A stretch of DNA of 64,000 nt from Streptomyces olindensis (GTDB lineage: Bacteria > Actinomycetota > Actinomycetes > Streptomycetales > Streptomycetaceae): the NCBI GenBank assembly GCA_000696115.1, contig JJOH01000015.1, positions 247,740 to 311,739 on the forward strand, given 5' to 3'. Every line of letters begins with the position of its first letter. Position 1 is the stretch's first letter. Shown here in pieces: positions 7,907-17,405 of this stretch. The notes below the pieces were generated by a model that was not told where the DNA came from, searched no databases, and was given only the letters and a program-made list of their open reading frames with translations. The position numbers and the translations under genes were made by a program.

Positions 7907-9724
7907 TCAGGCGTCCATCCCCGCCAGCACCAGGGGAAGCCGGTCCGTCCCCGCCTCCGTGAGGCGGACGGGGACGCCCCAGTCCTGCTGGTGGACGTGA
8001 CAAGCCGGATACTCGTTCGACGGATCGTCGTCGCAGGAGGCGGCCATCGCGGAGACGTGCAGCACACCCTCCGGCACTGAAGGGTCGAGTTCGAGGGCGC
8101 GGGACAGCTCGGTTCCCGCGCCCTCGCCGCTGCGCAGCAGCTCCGGCGGGCTCGCGGAGACGAGCAGACGGGTCGAGGGACCGTACCGGGTGTCGAGCTT
8201 CTGGCCCGCCGGGGCCTGGAAGACGACGTCCAACCGGAGCCGCCCCGGGGCGACTTCGGTGGCCTCGCGCCGCGTGCGGTGGGCGACCTCCGGCACCTTC
8301 ACCGCCTCCTCCGGCAGCCGCAGCCGGGTCAGCCGGTGCCGGGCCGACTCCACGACCACGATGTCGTCGCCGTCGAGCACCGCGTCGCTGGGCTCGCGCA
8401 CGTCCGTGGCCAGGGTCGTCACCTCGCCCGTCGCCGGGTCGTAGCGGCGCAGGGCGTGGTTGTAGGTGTCGCTGACCGCGACCGAGCCGTCCGGCAGGGC
8501 CGTGACGCCCAGCGGGTGCTGGAGCAGGGCCTGGTCCGCGGCGCCGTCCCGGTGCCCGAAGTCGAACAGGCCCGCGCCGACGGCCGTGTGGACGGAGCCG
8601 TCGGGCTCCACCCAGCGCAGGGCGGACGTCTCGGAGTCCGCGACCCAGAGCCGCTCCGGTGTGGCGGCGAGACCGGAGGGCTGCGCGAACCAGGCCTCGC
8701 CGCCCGGCCCGTCGACCAGCCCCTCGTTGGTCGTCCCGGCCGTGACGGACACCGTCCCGTCCTCAGGGTCGTACGCCCACAGCTGGTGGACGCCGGCCAT
8801 GGCGATCCACACCCTGCCCTGCCACCAGGCCACGTCCCACGGGGAGGACAGGTCGGTCTCGCGGGCCGGGCCCGAGGTGGGGGAGCCCTGCCACCACTGC
8901 CGGCCCGTACCGGCGAGGGTGGTGACCTCGCCGGTGGTGAGGTCCAGCCGCCGCAGCGCGTGGTTGACCGTGTCGGCGACGACCACCGAGCCGTCGTCGA
9001 GGAGGGCGAGCCCCTGGGGTTCGTTGAAGGCAGCAGTCCCGGCGGCCCCGTCGGCGAAGGCGCGCGCCCCGGAGCCGATCCGCCGCACGACGCTCTCCCC
9101 GTCCTCGGCGAGCTCCACCAGCTGATGCCGGGTGGTGTCGCTCACCAGGAAGCTCCCGCCCGGCAGCAGCAGGGCCTTCCCCGGGAACCTCAGCACGGTC
9201 GGCTCCGGCTCCGGCGCCACATACGGCCCGTCCCCGCGCCGCAGCGTCCCCTTCGCCTCGTGCTCGGCCTCCAGCTCCGCCACCAGCCGCTCGATGGCGT
9301 GCACATGCCCCTCACCGGCGTGCTGGGCGACGACGTACCCCTCCGGGTCGATCACCACGAGCGTCGGCCAGGCCCGCACGGCGTACTGCTTCCACGTGGC
9401 CAGCTCGGGGTCGTCGAGCACCGGGTGCTCCACCCCGTACCGCTCCACGGCGTCGACGACCGCCCCGTGCTCCGTCTCGTGCGCGAACTTCGGCGAGTGC
9501 ACCCCGATGACGACGACCGTGTCCCGGTGCTTCTCCTCCAGCTCGCGCAGTTCGTCCAGGACGTGCAGGCAGTTGATGCAGCAAAAGGTCCAGAAGTCCA
9601 GGATGACGATGCGTCCGCGCAGGTCGGCGAGGGTGTACTGCTGTCCGCCGGTGTTCAGCCAGCCGCCCTTGCCGGTCAGCTCGGGGGCGCGGACGCGGGC
9701 GCGTCGGGGTGCGGAGTGGTTCAT
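7907..9724 (-). CDS. Thioredoxin-like / NHL-repeat protein (NHLRC2-like)
   Basis: 605 aa. Residues about 10-160 are a thioredoxin/AhpC-TSA-like domain with the redox pair in WTFCCINCLHVLDEL (CxxC) and the family's GVHSPKF segment. The rest is an NHL-type beta propeller with repeated blades such as GLALLDDGSVVVADTVNHALRRLD and GVTALPDGSVAVSDTYNHALRRYD. The same order of domains is found in animal NHLRC2. No signal peptide is visible, so it is predicted cytoplasmic; a thiol-redox role is inferred from CxxC only. The substrate is unknown. Confidence 0.85.
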   Translation of the reverse strand: MNHSAPRRARVRAPELTGKGGWLNTGGQQYTLADLRGRIVILDFWTFCCINCLHVLDELRELEEKHRDTVVVIGVHSPKFAHETEHGAVVDAVERYGVEHPVLDDPELATWKQYAVRAWPTLVVIDPEGYVVAQHAGEGHVHAIERLVAELEAEHEAKGTLRRGDGPYVAPEPEPTVLRFPGKALLLPGGSFLVSDTTRHQLVELAEDGESVVRRIGSGARAFADGAAGTAAFNEPQGLALLDDGSVVVADTVNHALRRLDLTTGEVTTLAGTGRQWWQGSPTSGPARETDLSSPWDVAWWQGRVWIAMAGVHQLWAYDPEDGTVSVTAGTTNEGLVDGPGGEAWFAQPSGLAATPERLWVADSETSALRWVEPDGSVHTAVGAGLFDFGHRDGAADQALLQHPLGVTALPDGSVAVSDTYNHALRRYDPATGEVTTLATDVREPSDAVLDGDDIVVVESARHRLTRLRLPEEAVKVPEVAHRTRREATEVAPGRLRLDVVFQAPAGQKLDTRYGPSTRLLVSASPPELLRSGEGAGTELSRALELDPSVPEGVLHVSAMAASCDDDPSNEYPACHVHQQDWGVPVRLTEAGTDRLPLVLAGMDA

Positions 9725-9753
9725 GCGTCCAGGGTGTCATCCGGCACTGACAG

Positions 9754-10146
9754 TCACCCCAGGGCATGCCCCGTCGTCGCGTCCACATGGTCCGGTACCT
9801 CGTCGTGGCGGTCGCCGACCGTGAGGGTGCCGGTGGGCTCGAACACCAGGATCGCGGTCGGGACGGGGGCGTACGGCTTGTGTTCGGTGCCGCGCGGGAC
9901 CGTGAAGACGCTGCCCTTGGGGAGCACGACCGTGCGCTCGCCGGCCGGTTCGCGCAGGCCGATGTGGAGTTCGCCGTCGAGGACGAGGAAGAACTCGTCG
10001 GTGTGGTCGTGGGCGTGCCAGAGGTGCTCGCCCTCGACCTTGGCGATGCGGACGTCGTAGTCGTTGACGGCGGTGACGACGCGGGGGCTCCACTGTTCGG
10101 CGAAGGAGGCCAGGGCGTCGGCGAGGGAGATGGGTTCCTGGGTCAT
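9754..10146 (-). CDS. Cupin domain protein
   Basis: 130 aa single-domain cupin. The metal-binding motif 1 is present (HLWHAHDHTDEFFLVLDGEL) and motif 2 follows (VPRGTEHKPYAP, GTLTVGDR). It is divergent from a GlxA-type regulator with a 52-base shared promoter region, so the two may be co-regulated. No substrate can be assigned. Confidence 0.85.
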   Translation of the reverse strand: MTQEPISLADALASFAEQWSPRVVTAVNDYDVRIAKVEGEHLWHAHDHTDEFFLVLDGELHIGLREPAGERTVVLPKGSVFTVPRGTEHKPYAPVPTAILVFEPTGTLTVGDRHDEVPDHVDATTGHALG

Positions 10147-10198
10147 GAGGTGATCCTGCGGGGTGCCGTGCGGCGGGCACGAGTGCTAGGAATCGCAC

Positions 10199-11227
10199 AT
10201 GTCGCAAGGATTCTCGCAGGGCCCGCACCCTGAGCACGCAACCTCGCAGCGCCCGCACCGCGTCGCCGTGATCGTGGACGAGGGCACCAACCCCTTCGAG
10301 GTGGGGGTGGCCACCGAGCTGTTCGGGCTGCCGCGGCCCGAGCTGGGGCTGCCGGGGCCGCTGTACGAGGTGACGCTGTGCGGGCCCGCGCCGGAGATCC
10401 GGATGAACCACGGCTTCTGCACGCTCACCGGTGTCCCGGGTCTGGACGCCGTGGACGGGGCGGACACGCTGGTGGTGCCGGGCCGGCCGGACAACGTCGT
10501 GCCCCGGGTCCCGGCCGTCCTGGACGCCATCCGGCGCGCACACGCGCGGGGCGCCCGGATCATGAGCCTCTGCACCGGCACCTTCGCGCTCGCCGAGGCA
10601 GGGCTGCTCGACGGGCGGCGGGCGGCGACGCACTGGCGCTGGGCGGACTCCTTCCGGCAGTTGCACCCGCGGGTGCTGCTGGAGCCGGACGTGCTCTTCG
10701 TCGACGACGGCGACGTCCTCACCGCGGCGGGCAGCGCGGCCGCGCTCGATCTCGGGCTGCACGTCTGGCGCCGTGACCACGGCGCGGAGATCGCCAACCA
10801 CGTCTCCCGGCGGCTGGTGTTCGCCGCCCACCGGGACGGCGGGCAGCGGCAGTTCGTGGAGCGGCCGGTCCCCGAGGTGCGGGACGAGTCCCTGGGGCCG
10901 GTGCTGGCGTGGGCGCAGGAGCGGCTGGGCGAGCCGCTGACGGTGGCGGATCTGGCGGCCCGCGCGCGGGTCAGCCCCGCCACGCTGCACCGCCGCTTCC
11001 GCGCCCAGCTCGGGACGACCCCGCTGGCGTGGCTGACCGGGGAGCGGGTGGCGCTGGCCTGCCGGCTGATCGAGCGGGGCGAGGAGCGGCTTGAGGTGGT
11101 GGCGGCCCGGAGCGGGCTGGGCACGGCCGCCAACCTGCGGGCGCGGCTGCGACGGGCGACCGGGCTCAGCCCGTCGGCCTATCGGCGGCGTTTCGGAACC
11201 GGCGGCGGGGAAGCCCTGGTCTCATGA
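10199..11227 (+). CDS. GlxA family transcriptional regulator (DJ-1/PfpI + AraC)
   Basis: 342 aa. Residues about 20-190 form a DJ-1/PfpI (class I amidotransferase-like) domain including IMSLCTGTFALAEAGLLDGR with the conserved nucleophile-elbow Cys. The C-terminal quarter (about 225-330) is an AraC DNA-binding domain (LTVADLAARARVSPATLHRRF, TGLSPSAYRRRF). Such proteins are transcription regulators, with the amidotransferase domain probably used for ligand sensing. AGGA sits before ATG 10199. The stop overlaps the next start as ATGA, so the LURP-one gene is translationally coupled. Confidence 0.9.
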   Translation: MSQGFSQGPHPEHATSQRPHRVAVIVDEGTNPFEVGVATELFGLPRPELGLPGPLYEVTLCGPAPEIRMNHGFCTLTGVPGLDAVDGADTLVVPGRPDNVVPRVPAVLDAIRRAHARGARIMSLCTGTFALAEAGLLDGRRAATHWRWADSFRQLHPRVLLEPDVLFVDDGDVLTAAGSAAALDLGLHVWRRDHGAEIANHVSRRLVFAAHRDGGQRQFVERPVPEVRDESLGPVLAWAQERLGEPLTVADLAARARVSPATLHRRFRAQLGTTPLAWLTGERVALACRLIERGEERLEVVAARSGLGTAANLRARLRRATGLSPSAYRRRFGTGGGEALVS

Positions 11228-11715
11228 GATTCCTCGTGTACGACCGGCTCCTCGGCTTCGGTGACGACTACTGGATCGAGGACGACCGCGGCAGCAAGGT
11301 GTTCCTCGTCGACGGCAAGGCGCTGCGGCTGCGGGACACCTGGGAGCTGAAGGATCCCCAGGGGCGGGTCCTCGTCGGCCTCCACCAGAAGATGCTCGCC
11401 CTGCGCGACACGATGGTGCTCCAGCGGGGCGGGGAGCCGCTGGCGAGGATCCGCCGGAAGCGGTTGTCCCTGCTGCGCAACCATTACCGGGTGTCCCTGG
11501 CCGACGGCAGCGAACTGGACGTCAGCGGCAGGATCCTCGACCGGGAGTTCGCCGTCGAGTACGACGGGGAGCTGCTGGCGGTGATCTCCCGGCGGTGGCT
11601 GACCGTGCGGGACACCTACGGCGTGGACGTCGTCCGCGAGGACGCGGATCCGGCGCTGCTCATCGCGGTGGCGGTGTGCGTGATCCACCTGGCGGAGAAG
11701 GAACGGGAGGACTGA
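11224..11715 (+). CDS. LURP-one-related family protein
   Basis: 163 aa with the repeated two-strand pattern of the Tubby/LURP-one barrel: RFLVYDRLLGFGDDYWIEDD, KVFLVDGKALRLRDTWELKD, and MLALRDTMVLQRGGEPLARIRRK. Proteins of this fold are related to phospholipid scramblase; the bacterial role is not established. It overlaps the upstream regulator by 4 bases, so the pair is expected to be co-expressed. Confidence 0.8.
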   Translation: MRFLVYDRLLGFGDDYWIEDDRGSKVFLVDGKALRLRDTWELKDPQGRVLVGLHQKMLALRDTMVLQRGGEPLARIRRKRLSLLRNHYRVSLADGSELDVSGRILDREFAVEYDGELLAVISRRWLTVRDTYGVDVVREDADPALLIAVAVCVIHLAEKERED

Positions 11716-11724
11716 GGCGCAGGG

Positions 11725-12522
11725 TCAGGGCCTGCGCGGGGGCTGGAGCCCGAGCACCCGGTCCTTCAGCGCCGGGAACTGCTCCCGCGTGGTGGCGACC
11801 TTCCCCGGGTCGAACTCCACGGTCAGGATCTCCTCGCCGGCGCCCGCCTCGGCCAGCACCTCGCCCCACGGGTCGACCACGATCGAGTGGCCGGCCTGGG
11901 GAACTCCGGCGTGTGTGCCGGCCGTTGCGCAGGCGAGGAGGAACGACTGGTTCTCCACGGCCCGTGCCTGGGCGAGCAGCGTCCAGTGGCTCCGGCGGCG
12001 CTCCGGCCAGCCCGCCGGTACCACGAGCGTCTCGGCCCCGGCGTCGACGAGCCCGCGGAAGAGTTCGGGGAAGCGGAGGTCGTAACAGGTGCCCAGGCCC
12101 AGGGTGGTCTCGGGCAGACGGACGGTCACCAGCTCGCTGCCCGCGCCCATCAGCACGGCCTCGCCCTTGTCGAAGCCGAACCGGTGGATCTTGCGGTAGG
12201 CGGCGGCGAGGTCGCCGGAGGGGGAGAAGACGAGGGAGGTGTTGTAGAGGGGGCCGTCGGGGTCACGCTCGGGGATGGAGCCGGCGTGCAGCCAGACGCC
12301 CGCGTCGCTCGCGGCCTTGGCCATCGCCTCGTACGTGGGCCCTTCGAGCGGTTCCGCCTCGCGCCCGAACTCCTCGTAGGCGAAGGCACCCGTGGTCCAC
12401 AGCTCCGGCAGGACGACGAGATCGGCACCGGCCTGGTCCCGGACCGTCGAGGCCATCCGCCGACGACGCGATTCGACCGATTCGCCCTCGTCTACGGCGA
12501 TCTGGATCACAGAGGCGCGCAC
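11725..12522 (-). CDS. Carbon-nitrogen hydrolase (nitrilase superfamily)
   Basis: 265 aa from GTG 12522 (MRASVIQIAVDEGES). The Glu-Lys-Cys triad of the superfamily can be placed at Glu40 (VVLPELW), Lys111 (YRKIHRFG) and Cys146 (GTCYDLRFPELF). This layout fits the omega-amidase/Nit2-like or predicted amidase branch that hydrolyses small C-N bonds in the cytosol; the natural substrate is not determinable. A longer reading frame exists upstream, but it has low-complexity composition and no ribosome site, whereas AGGACGG precedes the chosen GTG. Confidence 0.88.
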   Translation of the reverse strand: MRASVIQIAVDEGESVESRRRRMASTVRDQAGADLVVLPELWTTGAFAYEEFGREAEPLEGPTYEAMAKAASDAGVWLHAGSIPERDPDGPLYNTSLVFSPSGDLAAAYRKIHRFGFDKGEAVLMGAGSELVTVRLPETTLGLGTCYDLRFPELFRGLVDAGAETLVVPAGWPERRRSHWTLLAQARAVENQSFLLACATAGTHAGVPQAGHSIVVDPWGEVLAEAGAGEEILTVEFDPGKVATTREQFPALKDRVLGLQPPRRP

Positions 12523-12715
12523 ACTACCACCGTCCTGGCAATCGACCCGTCCACAAGGGCTTCCCCACGGGCCTACGATCGTCACACGAAAGCACTGCCG
12601 GGGTGCCTCACAGCAGCGTAACTTAGCTGGCAAGACACCCGCCGACAGCCGCCACCTCCCACTGGCAACGCCGCCACCACCTGCCCGTGCACCGACCGCC
12701 GAGGGGTCCCGTTCC

Positions 12716-13540
12716 GTGAGTCTGCATCCCACCCTCCAGCCCTACGCCGACGCCTGGACCCACTCCATCGAAGCGATATCCGAGCTGCTCCAGCCGCTCG
12801 CGGAGGCCGAATGGAACCGGCGCACGCCGTGCCCCGGGTGGTCGGTGCGGGACGTGGTCTCCCATGTCATCGGCCTGGACTGCGAGATGCTGGGCGATCC
12901 GCGCCCCATCCACACGCTGCCGCGCGACCTGTTCCACGTGACGAACGACCACCAGCGCTACATGGAGATGCAGGTCGACGTCCGCCGTCACCACACGGCG
13001 CCGGAGATGACCTCCGAGCTGGAGTACGTCATCATCCGCCGCAACCGCCAGCTGCGGAACGACTCGCGTGACCCGGGCACCAAGGTGCGGGGCCCGTTGG
13101 GCAAGGAGCTCACCCTCGAGGAGTCGATGCGGCGGCACGCCTTCGACGTGTGGGTGCACGAGCAGGACCTGCGCACGGCCCTCGGCCGGCCCGGCAACCT
13201 CGACTCCCCCGGCGCGCACGTCGCCCGTGACGTGCTGCTCGGCGAACTGCCGCGCGTGGTGGCGGAGGAGGCGCAGGCGCCGCGCAGCTCGGCCATCGTC
13301 TTCGACGTCCACGGGCCCATCGAGTTCCTGCGCACGATCCGCGTCGACATCCAGGGCCGCGGCACCCTGGAGACGGCCCCCGCGCTGGGCCCCGCCGCGA
13401 CCCTCACCCTCGACTGGGAGACGTACGTCCGCCTGGCCTGCGGCCGGGTGAGCCCGGAGGCGGTCTCCGACCGGCTGAAGCTCGAGGGCGACCCGGACCT
13501 GACGGCGGCGATCCTCCGCACCTTCACGGTGACGCAGTAG
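12716..13540 (+). CDS. Maleylpyruvate isomerase family mycothiol-dependent enzyme
   Basis: 274 aa from GTG 12716 after GAGGGG. The N-terminal DinB/MDMPI helical bundle shows EWNRRTPCPGWSVRDVVSHVIGLDCEML, including the conserved CPGWxVxDVxxH metal-site segment, and a second histidine cluster at MRRHAFDVWVHEQDLRTALGRPG. The C-terminal part (about 180-270) is the sterol-carrier-like domain common in actinobacterial members. The family uses mycothiol for thiol-transfer or isomerisation reactions; the specific reaction is not predictable. Confidence 0.88.
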   Translation: MSLHPTLQPYADAWTHSIEAISELLQPLAEAEWNRRTPCPGWSVRDVVSHVIGLDCEMLGDPRPIHTLPRDLFHVTNDHQRYMEMQVDVRRHHTAPEMTSELEYVIIRRNRQLRNDSRDPGTKVRGPLGKELTLEESMRRHAFDVWVHEQDLRTALGRPGNLDSPGAHVARDVLLGELPRVVAEEAQAPRSSAIVFDVHGPIEFLRTIRVDIQGRGTLETAPALGPAATLTLDWETYVRLACGRVSPEAVSDRLKLEGDPDLTAAILRTFTVTQ

Positions 13541-13596
13541 GCGCTGCCGGAAAATCCCGTGCCGCGGCCCGGCCTTCCGCCGTAGCGTCCCCTGCC

Positions 13597-14331
13597 ATGA
13601 CTCCACCCCACCACACCCGCCTCACTTTCCACGGCCCCCTGTCGGAGGCCCGGGCGAACCGGCTCGTGCGGCGGCTCGCGGGCAACGCACCCGCGACCGT
13701 CCTGGACATCGGCTGTGGCTGGGGCGAGCTGATGCTGCGCGTCCTGGCCGCCACGCCGGGGGCGACCGGCACGGGCATCGACCTGGACGCCGAAGACCTG
13801 GCCCGCGGCCGGCAGGCCGCCCAGGCGCGCGGGCTCACGGACCGGGTCCGTTTCCTGGAGGAGTCCGCCACCGGCACCACGCACGGCCCGGCCGACCTCG
13901 TCCTCTGCGTCGGCGCGAGCCAGGCCCTCGGCGATCTCTCCCAGGCCCTCGCGGAACTGCGTCGCCTCGTCCGCGACGACGGGCGCGTGCTGCTCGGTGA
14001 GGGCTTCTGGCAGCGCACCCCCACCCCGGCGGAACTGTCCCGCATGTGGCCGGACGCCGCCGCCACCGACCACCCCGACCTCGCCACGCTCGTGGGCCTG
14101 GCGGTCGACGCGGGGTTCAGGCCGGAGTGGACGGAGACCGCGAGCCTGGACGAGTGGGAGGAGTTCGAGTCGGCGTACCTCGCGGACACCGAGGTGTGGC
14201 TCGCCGGGAACCCGGGCCATCCCCTGGCGGAGGAGACCCGGCAGCGCGCCGACCGCCACCGGGCCGCCTGGCTGACCTACCGGGGCGTCCTCGGGCTCGC
14301 GTACCTCACCCTCGTACCGGTGGCCCGCTGA
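13597..14331 (+). CDS. Class I SAM-dependent methyltransferase
   Basis: 244 aa. Motif I for S-adenosylmethionine is clear (VLDIGCGWGELMLRVL, about 36-51), followed by the acidic strand (GIDLDAEDLARG), motif II (ADLVLCVGASQALGD) and the post-II strand (LRRLVRDDGRVLLGEGFW). Acceptor unknown. It lies 56 bases after the maleylpyruvate isomerase-like gene on the same strand and could share its transcript. It ends 9 bases before the converging MFS gene. Confidence 0.87.
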   Translation: MTPPHHTRLTFHGPLSEARANRLVRRLAGNAPATVLDIGCGWGELMLRVLAATPGATGTGIDLDAEDLARGRQAAQARGLTDRVRFLEESATGTTHGPADLVLCVGASQALGDLSQALAELRRLVRDDGRVLLGEGFWQRTPTPAELSRMWPDAAATDHPDLATLVGLAVDAGFRPEWTETASLDEWEEFESAYLADTEVWLAGNPGHPLAEETRQRADRHRAAWLTYRGVLGLAYLTLVPVAR

Positions 14332-14340
14332 CCCGGACGG

Positions 14341-15636
14341 CTACGCCGGCACGTGCACCGTCTCCACCCGGCTCGCCACCAGCCGCTCCCGTTCCCGCCG
14401 GGCGGCCCGCGTGCGCAGCCGCAGGATCTGGGTGACACCGAGCGCCTGGAGCAGGAACACCACCGAGAAGGCCACGGTGTAGTCGTCGCCGGTGGCGTCC
14501 AGCAGGACCCCGATCGCGAACAGCGTGGTCATGGAGGCGACGAAGCCGCCCATGTTGGTGATGCCGGAGGCCGTGCCCTGCCGCTCGGGCGGGTTGGCCG
14601 GGCGGGCGAAGTCGAAGCCGATCATCGAGGCGGGCCCGCACGCCCCGAGCACCGTGCACAGCGCGATCAGCAGCCACATCGGGGCGTGTGCACCGGGGTA
14701 GGCGAGCGTCGCCGCCCAGAGGGCCGCCGTCGTGCCGACCGTGCCGAGCGCGAGGGGCAGCCGGGCCCCGTGGTGCCGGGCGACGATCTGGCCGTAGACC
14801 AGGCCGACGACCATGTTCGAGAGCACGACGAGCGTGAGGAGTTCACCGGCCGCGGCCCGGGACAGCCCCTGCGCCTCGACCAGGAACGGCAGGCCCCACA
14901 GCAGCAGGAACACCATGGCCGGGAACTGGGTGGTGAAGTGCACCCACAGGCCCAGCCGGGTCCCCGGCTCCCGCCAGGCCGCGGCGATCTGCCGCCGTAC
15001 GTACGCCGCCCCCTGGTGCGGCAGCGGCTCCGGCTCCTGGCCCTCCGGGTGGTCCTTCAGGAACAGCAGCACCAGCACGAAGACGACGGCCCCGGCGACC
15101 GCGCTGCCGGCGAACGCCGCCGTCCAGCCGATGCCGTGCAGCAGCCGGGCGAGGACGAGCGTGGAGACCAGGTTGCCCGCCATGCCGACCAGCCCCGCGA
15201 ACTGGGCGACGAGCGGCCCGCGCCGGGCCGGGAACCACCGGCTGCCGAGCCGCAGCACGCTGATGAACGTCAGCGCGTCACCGCAGCCGAGCAGCGCCCG
15301 GGAGGCCAGCGCCGTGCCGTACGACGGGGAGAACGCGAAGCCCAGCTGCCCGGCGGTGAACAGCACCGCGCCGAGCGCCAGCACCTTCTTGGTGCCGAGC
15401 CGGTCGACGAGCAGGCCGACGGGTATCTGCATGCCCGCGTAGACCAGCAGCTGGAGGATGGAGAAGGTCGACAGGGCCGAGGCGTTGACGTGGAAGCGGT
15501 CGGCGGCGTCGAGGCCGGCGACGCCCAGGGACGTGCGGAAGATGACCGCGACGAAGTAGACCGAGACGCCGATGCCCCAGACGGCCAGGGCCCGACGGCC
15601 GCCCGGCGGGTCGCCCGGCATGGCGGTGGCGCTCAT
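14341..15636 (-). CDS. MFS transporter (12 TM)
   Basis: 431 aa from ATG 15636. Twelve hydrophobic segments are recognisable, with a motif-A-like loop between helices 2 and 3 (VGLLVDRLGTKKVLALG) and a helix-4 region SRALLGCGDALTFISVLRLGSRWF typical of anion/organic-acid MFS branches. The start overlaps the stop of the upstream GntR gene as ATGA, so regulator and transporter form one operon. Substrate unknown; small organic anions are plausible given the FCD-type regulator. Confidence 0.88.
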   Translation of the reverse strand: MSATAMPGDPPGGRRALAVWGIGVSVYFVAVIFRTSLGVAGLDAADRFHVNASALSTFSILQLLVYAGMQIPVGLLVDRLGTKKVLALGAVLFTAGQLGFAFSPSYGTALASRALLGCGDALTFISVLRLGSRWFPARRGPLVAQFAGLVGMAGNLVSTLVLARLLHGIGWTAAFAGSAVAGAVVFVLVLLFLKDHPEGQEPEPLPHQGAAYVRRQIAAAWREPGTRLGLWVHFTTQFPAMVFLLLWGLPFLVEAQGLSRAAAGELLTLVVLSNMVVGLVYGQIVARHHGARLPLALGTVGTTAALWAATLAYPGAHAPMWLLIALCTVLGACGPASMIGFDFARPANPPERQGTASGITNMGGFVASMTTLFAIGVLLDATGDDYTVAFSVVFLLQALGVTQILRLRTRAARRERERLVASRVETVHVPA

Positions 15637-16283
15637 CGGACCTCTCCCCGGGCCAGGTGCGAGAACCAGCCGACGTGCCGGTGGACGAGCCCGACGGCCG
15701 CCTCCGCGTCCCCGGCGCGCAGCGCGTCGAGGATCTCCTCGTGCTCGGCGAGGGTCTTGGCGATGCGGTCGGGGTGGGAGTGCATCACGGCCACGCCCAT
15801 GCGCAGCTGGCGGTCGCGCAGCTGGTCGTAGAGGCGGGAGAGGATCTCGTTGCCGCCGCTGCGGACGATCTCGGCGTGGAAGCAGCGGTCGGTGACGGCG
15901 GCCCCTGCGAGGTCCCCGGCGGCGGCCTGCTTCTTCTGCCGGGCGAGCAGTTCCTCCAGGCGCTCGATGAGCCCGGGGGGCGCGGGGACGGCCTTGCGCG
16001 CCGCGTGCTCCTCGACGAGCAGCCGCGTCTCGACGACGTCGGCGATCTCCTGTGCGGAGACCGGCAGGACGAGGGCGCCCTTCTTCGGGTAGAGCCGGAT
16101 CAGACCCTCGGCCTCCAGCCGGAGCAGCGCCTCGCGCACGGGCGTGCGCGAGACCCCGACGGCCTCGGCGAGCTCGCCCTCGGTGAGGAGGGTCCCGCCC
16201 TCGTAGCGGCGCTCCAGGACGCCCTGTTTGACGTGGGTGTAGACGCGGTCGGCGGCGGGAGGTTGCTTCACGGCCAGGGTCAT
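15633..16283 (-). CDS. GntR family regulator, FadR/FCD subfamily
   Basis: 216 aa from ATG 16283. Residues 10-75 are the winged helix (VYTHVKQGVLERRYEGGTLL, ELAEAVGVSRTPVREALLRLEAEGL), and the remainder is an FCD all-helical ligand domain with metal-binding-type residues (DRCFHAEIVRSGGNEIL, EHEEILDAL). FCD proteins typically sense carboxylic acids. It is translationally coupled to the MFS gene and probably controls it. The start has a weak ribosome site; the promoter region is shared with the divergent DD-peptidase. Confidence 0.9.
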   Translation of the reverse strand: MTLAVKQPPAADRVYTHVKQGVLERRYEGGTLLTEGELAEAVGVSRTPVREALLRLEAEGLIRLYPKKGALVLPVSAQEIADVVETRLLVEEHAARKAVPAPPGLIERLEELLARQKKQAAAGDLAGAAVTDRCFHAEIVRSGGNEILSRLYDQLRDRQLRMGVAVMHSHPDRIAKTLAEHEEILDALRAGDAEAAVGLVHRHVGWFSHLARGEVR

Positions 16284-16490
16284 GCCGACAGCATAGATAC
16301 AACAGGTACCCATGGAGGGATACGTCCAGTATGCGGACTCGAATGTCACACATCTGTGGCAAAGCCGGGGCCCCCTCGGCAAGGACACAACCGGGTGTGC
16401 TAGTTACAAGTCAGACACGTGCGGCCCCTTTCCCCTCGTCCTCAACTCGGCCGCATTGATGGGGCATTCAACGCAATCGGGGTACTTCAC

Positions 16491-17390
16491 TTGATAACCG
16501 GCATTCAGGGCACCCGTCTCCGGAGAGCCGCGGCCGTCACCGTGACCACCGGCGCCATGCTCGCGAGCGGAGCCCTCACCATCGCGCCGGCGCAGGCCGC
16601 CACGGCGCCCACGATCGCCGCCAAGGGCGGCTACGTGATGAACAACGCGACCGGCAAGTCGCTCTACACCAAGGCTGCCGACACGCGTCGCTCCACCGGC
16701 TCGACCACCAAGATCATGACCGCTCTGGTGGTGCTGAAGCAGTCGAACCTCAACCTGGACAGCAAGGTCACGATCCAGAAGGCGTACAGCGACTACATCG
16801 TCGACAACAACTGGGCGTCGAACGCCAAGCTGATCGTCGGCGACAAGGTCACCGTCCGCCAGCTGCTCTACGGGCTGATGCTGCCGTCGGGCTGCGACGC
16901 GGCGTACGCGCTCGCCGACAAGTTCGGCTCGGGCTCGACGCGCGCGGCGCGCGTGAAGTCGTTCATCGGCAAGATGAACACCACCGCCAAGAACCTGGGC
17001 CTGAAGAACACCCACTTCGACTCGTTCGACGGCATCGGCAAGGGCGCCAACTACTCCACGCCGCGCGACCTGACGAAACTCGCCAGCGCGGCGATGAAGA
17101 ACTCCACGTTCCGCACGGTCGTCAAGACGAAGAAGTACACGGCGAAGACGACCACCAAGTCCGGCGGCACGCGGACGATGGCGCCGTGGGAGAACACCAA
17201 CCCGCTGCTCAGCAGCTACACCGGCGCGATCGGTGTGAAGACCGGCTCCGGCCCGGAGGCCGGGTACTGCCTGGTCTTCGCCGCCACCCGCAACGGCAAG
17301 ACGGTCATCGGCACGGTCCTGTCCTCGACCAACGGGACCACCCGCAAGTCGGACGCGACGAAGCTGCTGAACTACGGCTTCGCCAAGTAG
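16491..17390 (+). CDS. Secreted DD-transpeptidase/carboxypeptidase, Streptomyces K15 type
   Basis: 299 aa if translation starts at TTG 16491; upstream in-frame codons give no signal-peptide sense. A Sec signal (basic TRLRR, hydrophobic core, APAQA) is predicted to be cut near residue 36. The penicillin-binding motifs are Ser71-Thr-Thr-Lys74 (nucleophile), Ser133-Gly-Cys135, and Lys-Thr-Gly in GVKTGSGPEAG. The SGC triad in place of SxN is the recognised peculiarity of the Streptomyces K15 DD-transpeptidase, and the whole sequence resembles that enzyme closely (AADTRRSTGSTTKIMTA, LLYGLMLPSGCDAAYALAD). It acts outside the membrane on D-Ala-D-Ala peptidoglycan stems. Clean terminator downstream. 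Confidence 0.92.
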   Translation: MITGIQGTRLRRAAAVTVTTGAMLASGALTIAPAQAATAPTIAAKGGYVMNNATGKSLYTKAADTRRSTGSTTKIMTALVVLKQSNLNLDSKVTIQKAYSDYIVDNNWASNAKLIVGDKVTVRQLLYGLMLPSGCDAAYALADKFGSGSTRAARVKSFIGKMNTTAKNLGLKNTHFDSFDGIGKGANYSTPRDLTKLASAAMKNSTFRTVVKTKKYTAKTTTKSGGTRTMAPWENTNPLLSSYTGAIGVKTGSGPEAGYCLVFAATRNGKTVIGTVLSSTNGTTRKSDATKLLNYGFAK

Positions 17391-17405
17391 CGGACACAGA
17401 GCGAA

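Noticed and set aside
8279..10060. Long plus-strand open frame opposite the NHL/thioredoxin gene
   Set aside because: Antisense shadow; the minus-strand protein has clear CxxC and NHL motifs.
16284..16490. Possible longer N-terminus for the K15-type DD-peptidase from 16419
   Set aside because: The extra 24 residues would precede a normal Sec signal peptide and have no family counterpart; TTG 16491 gives the expected precursor size.
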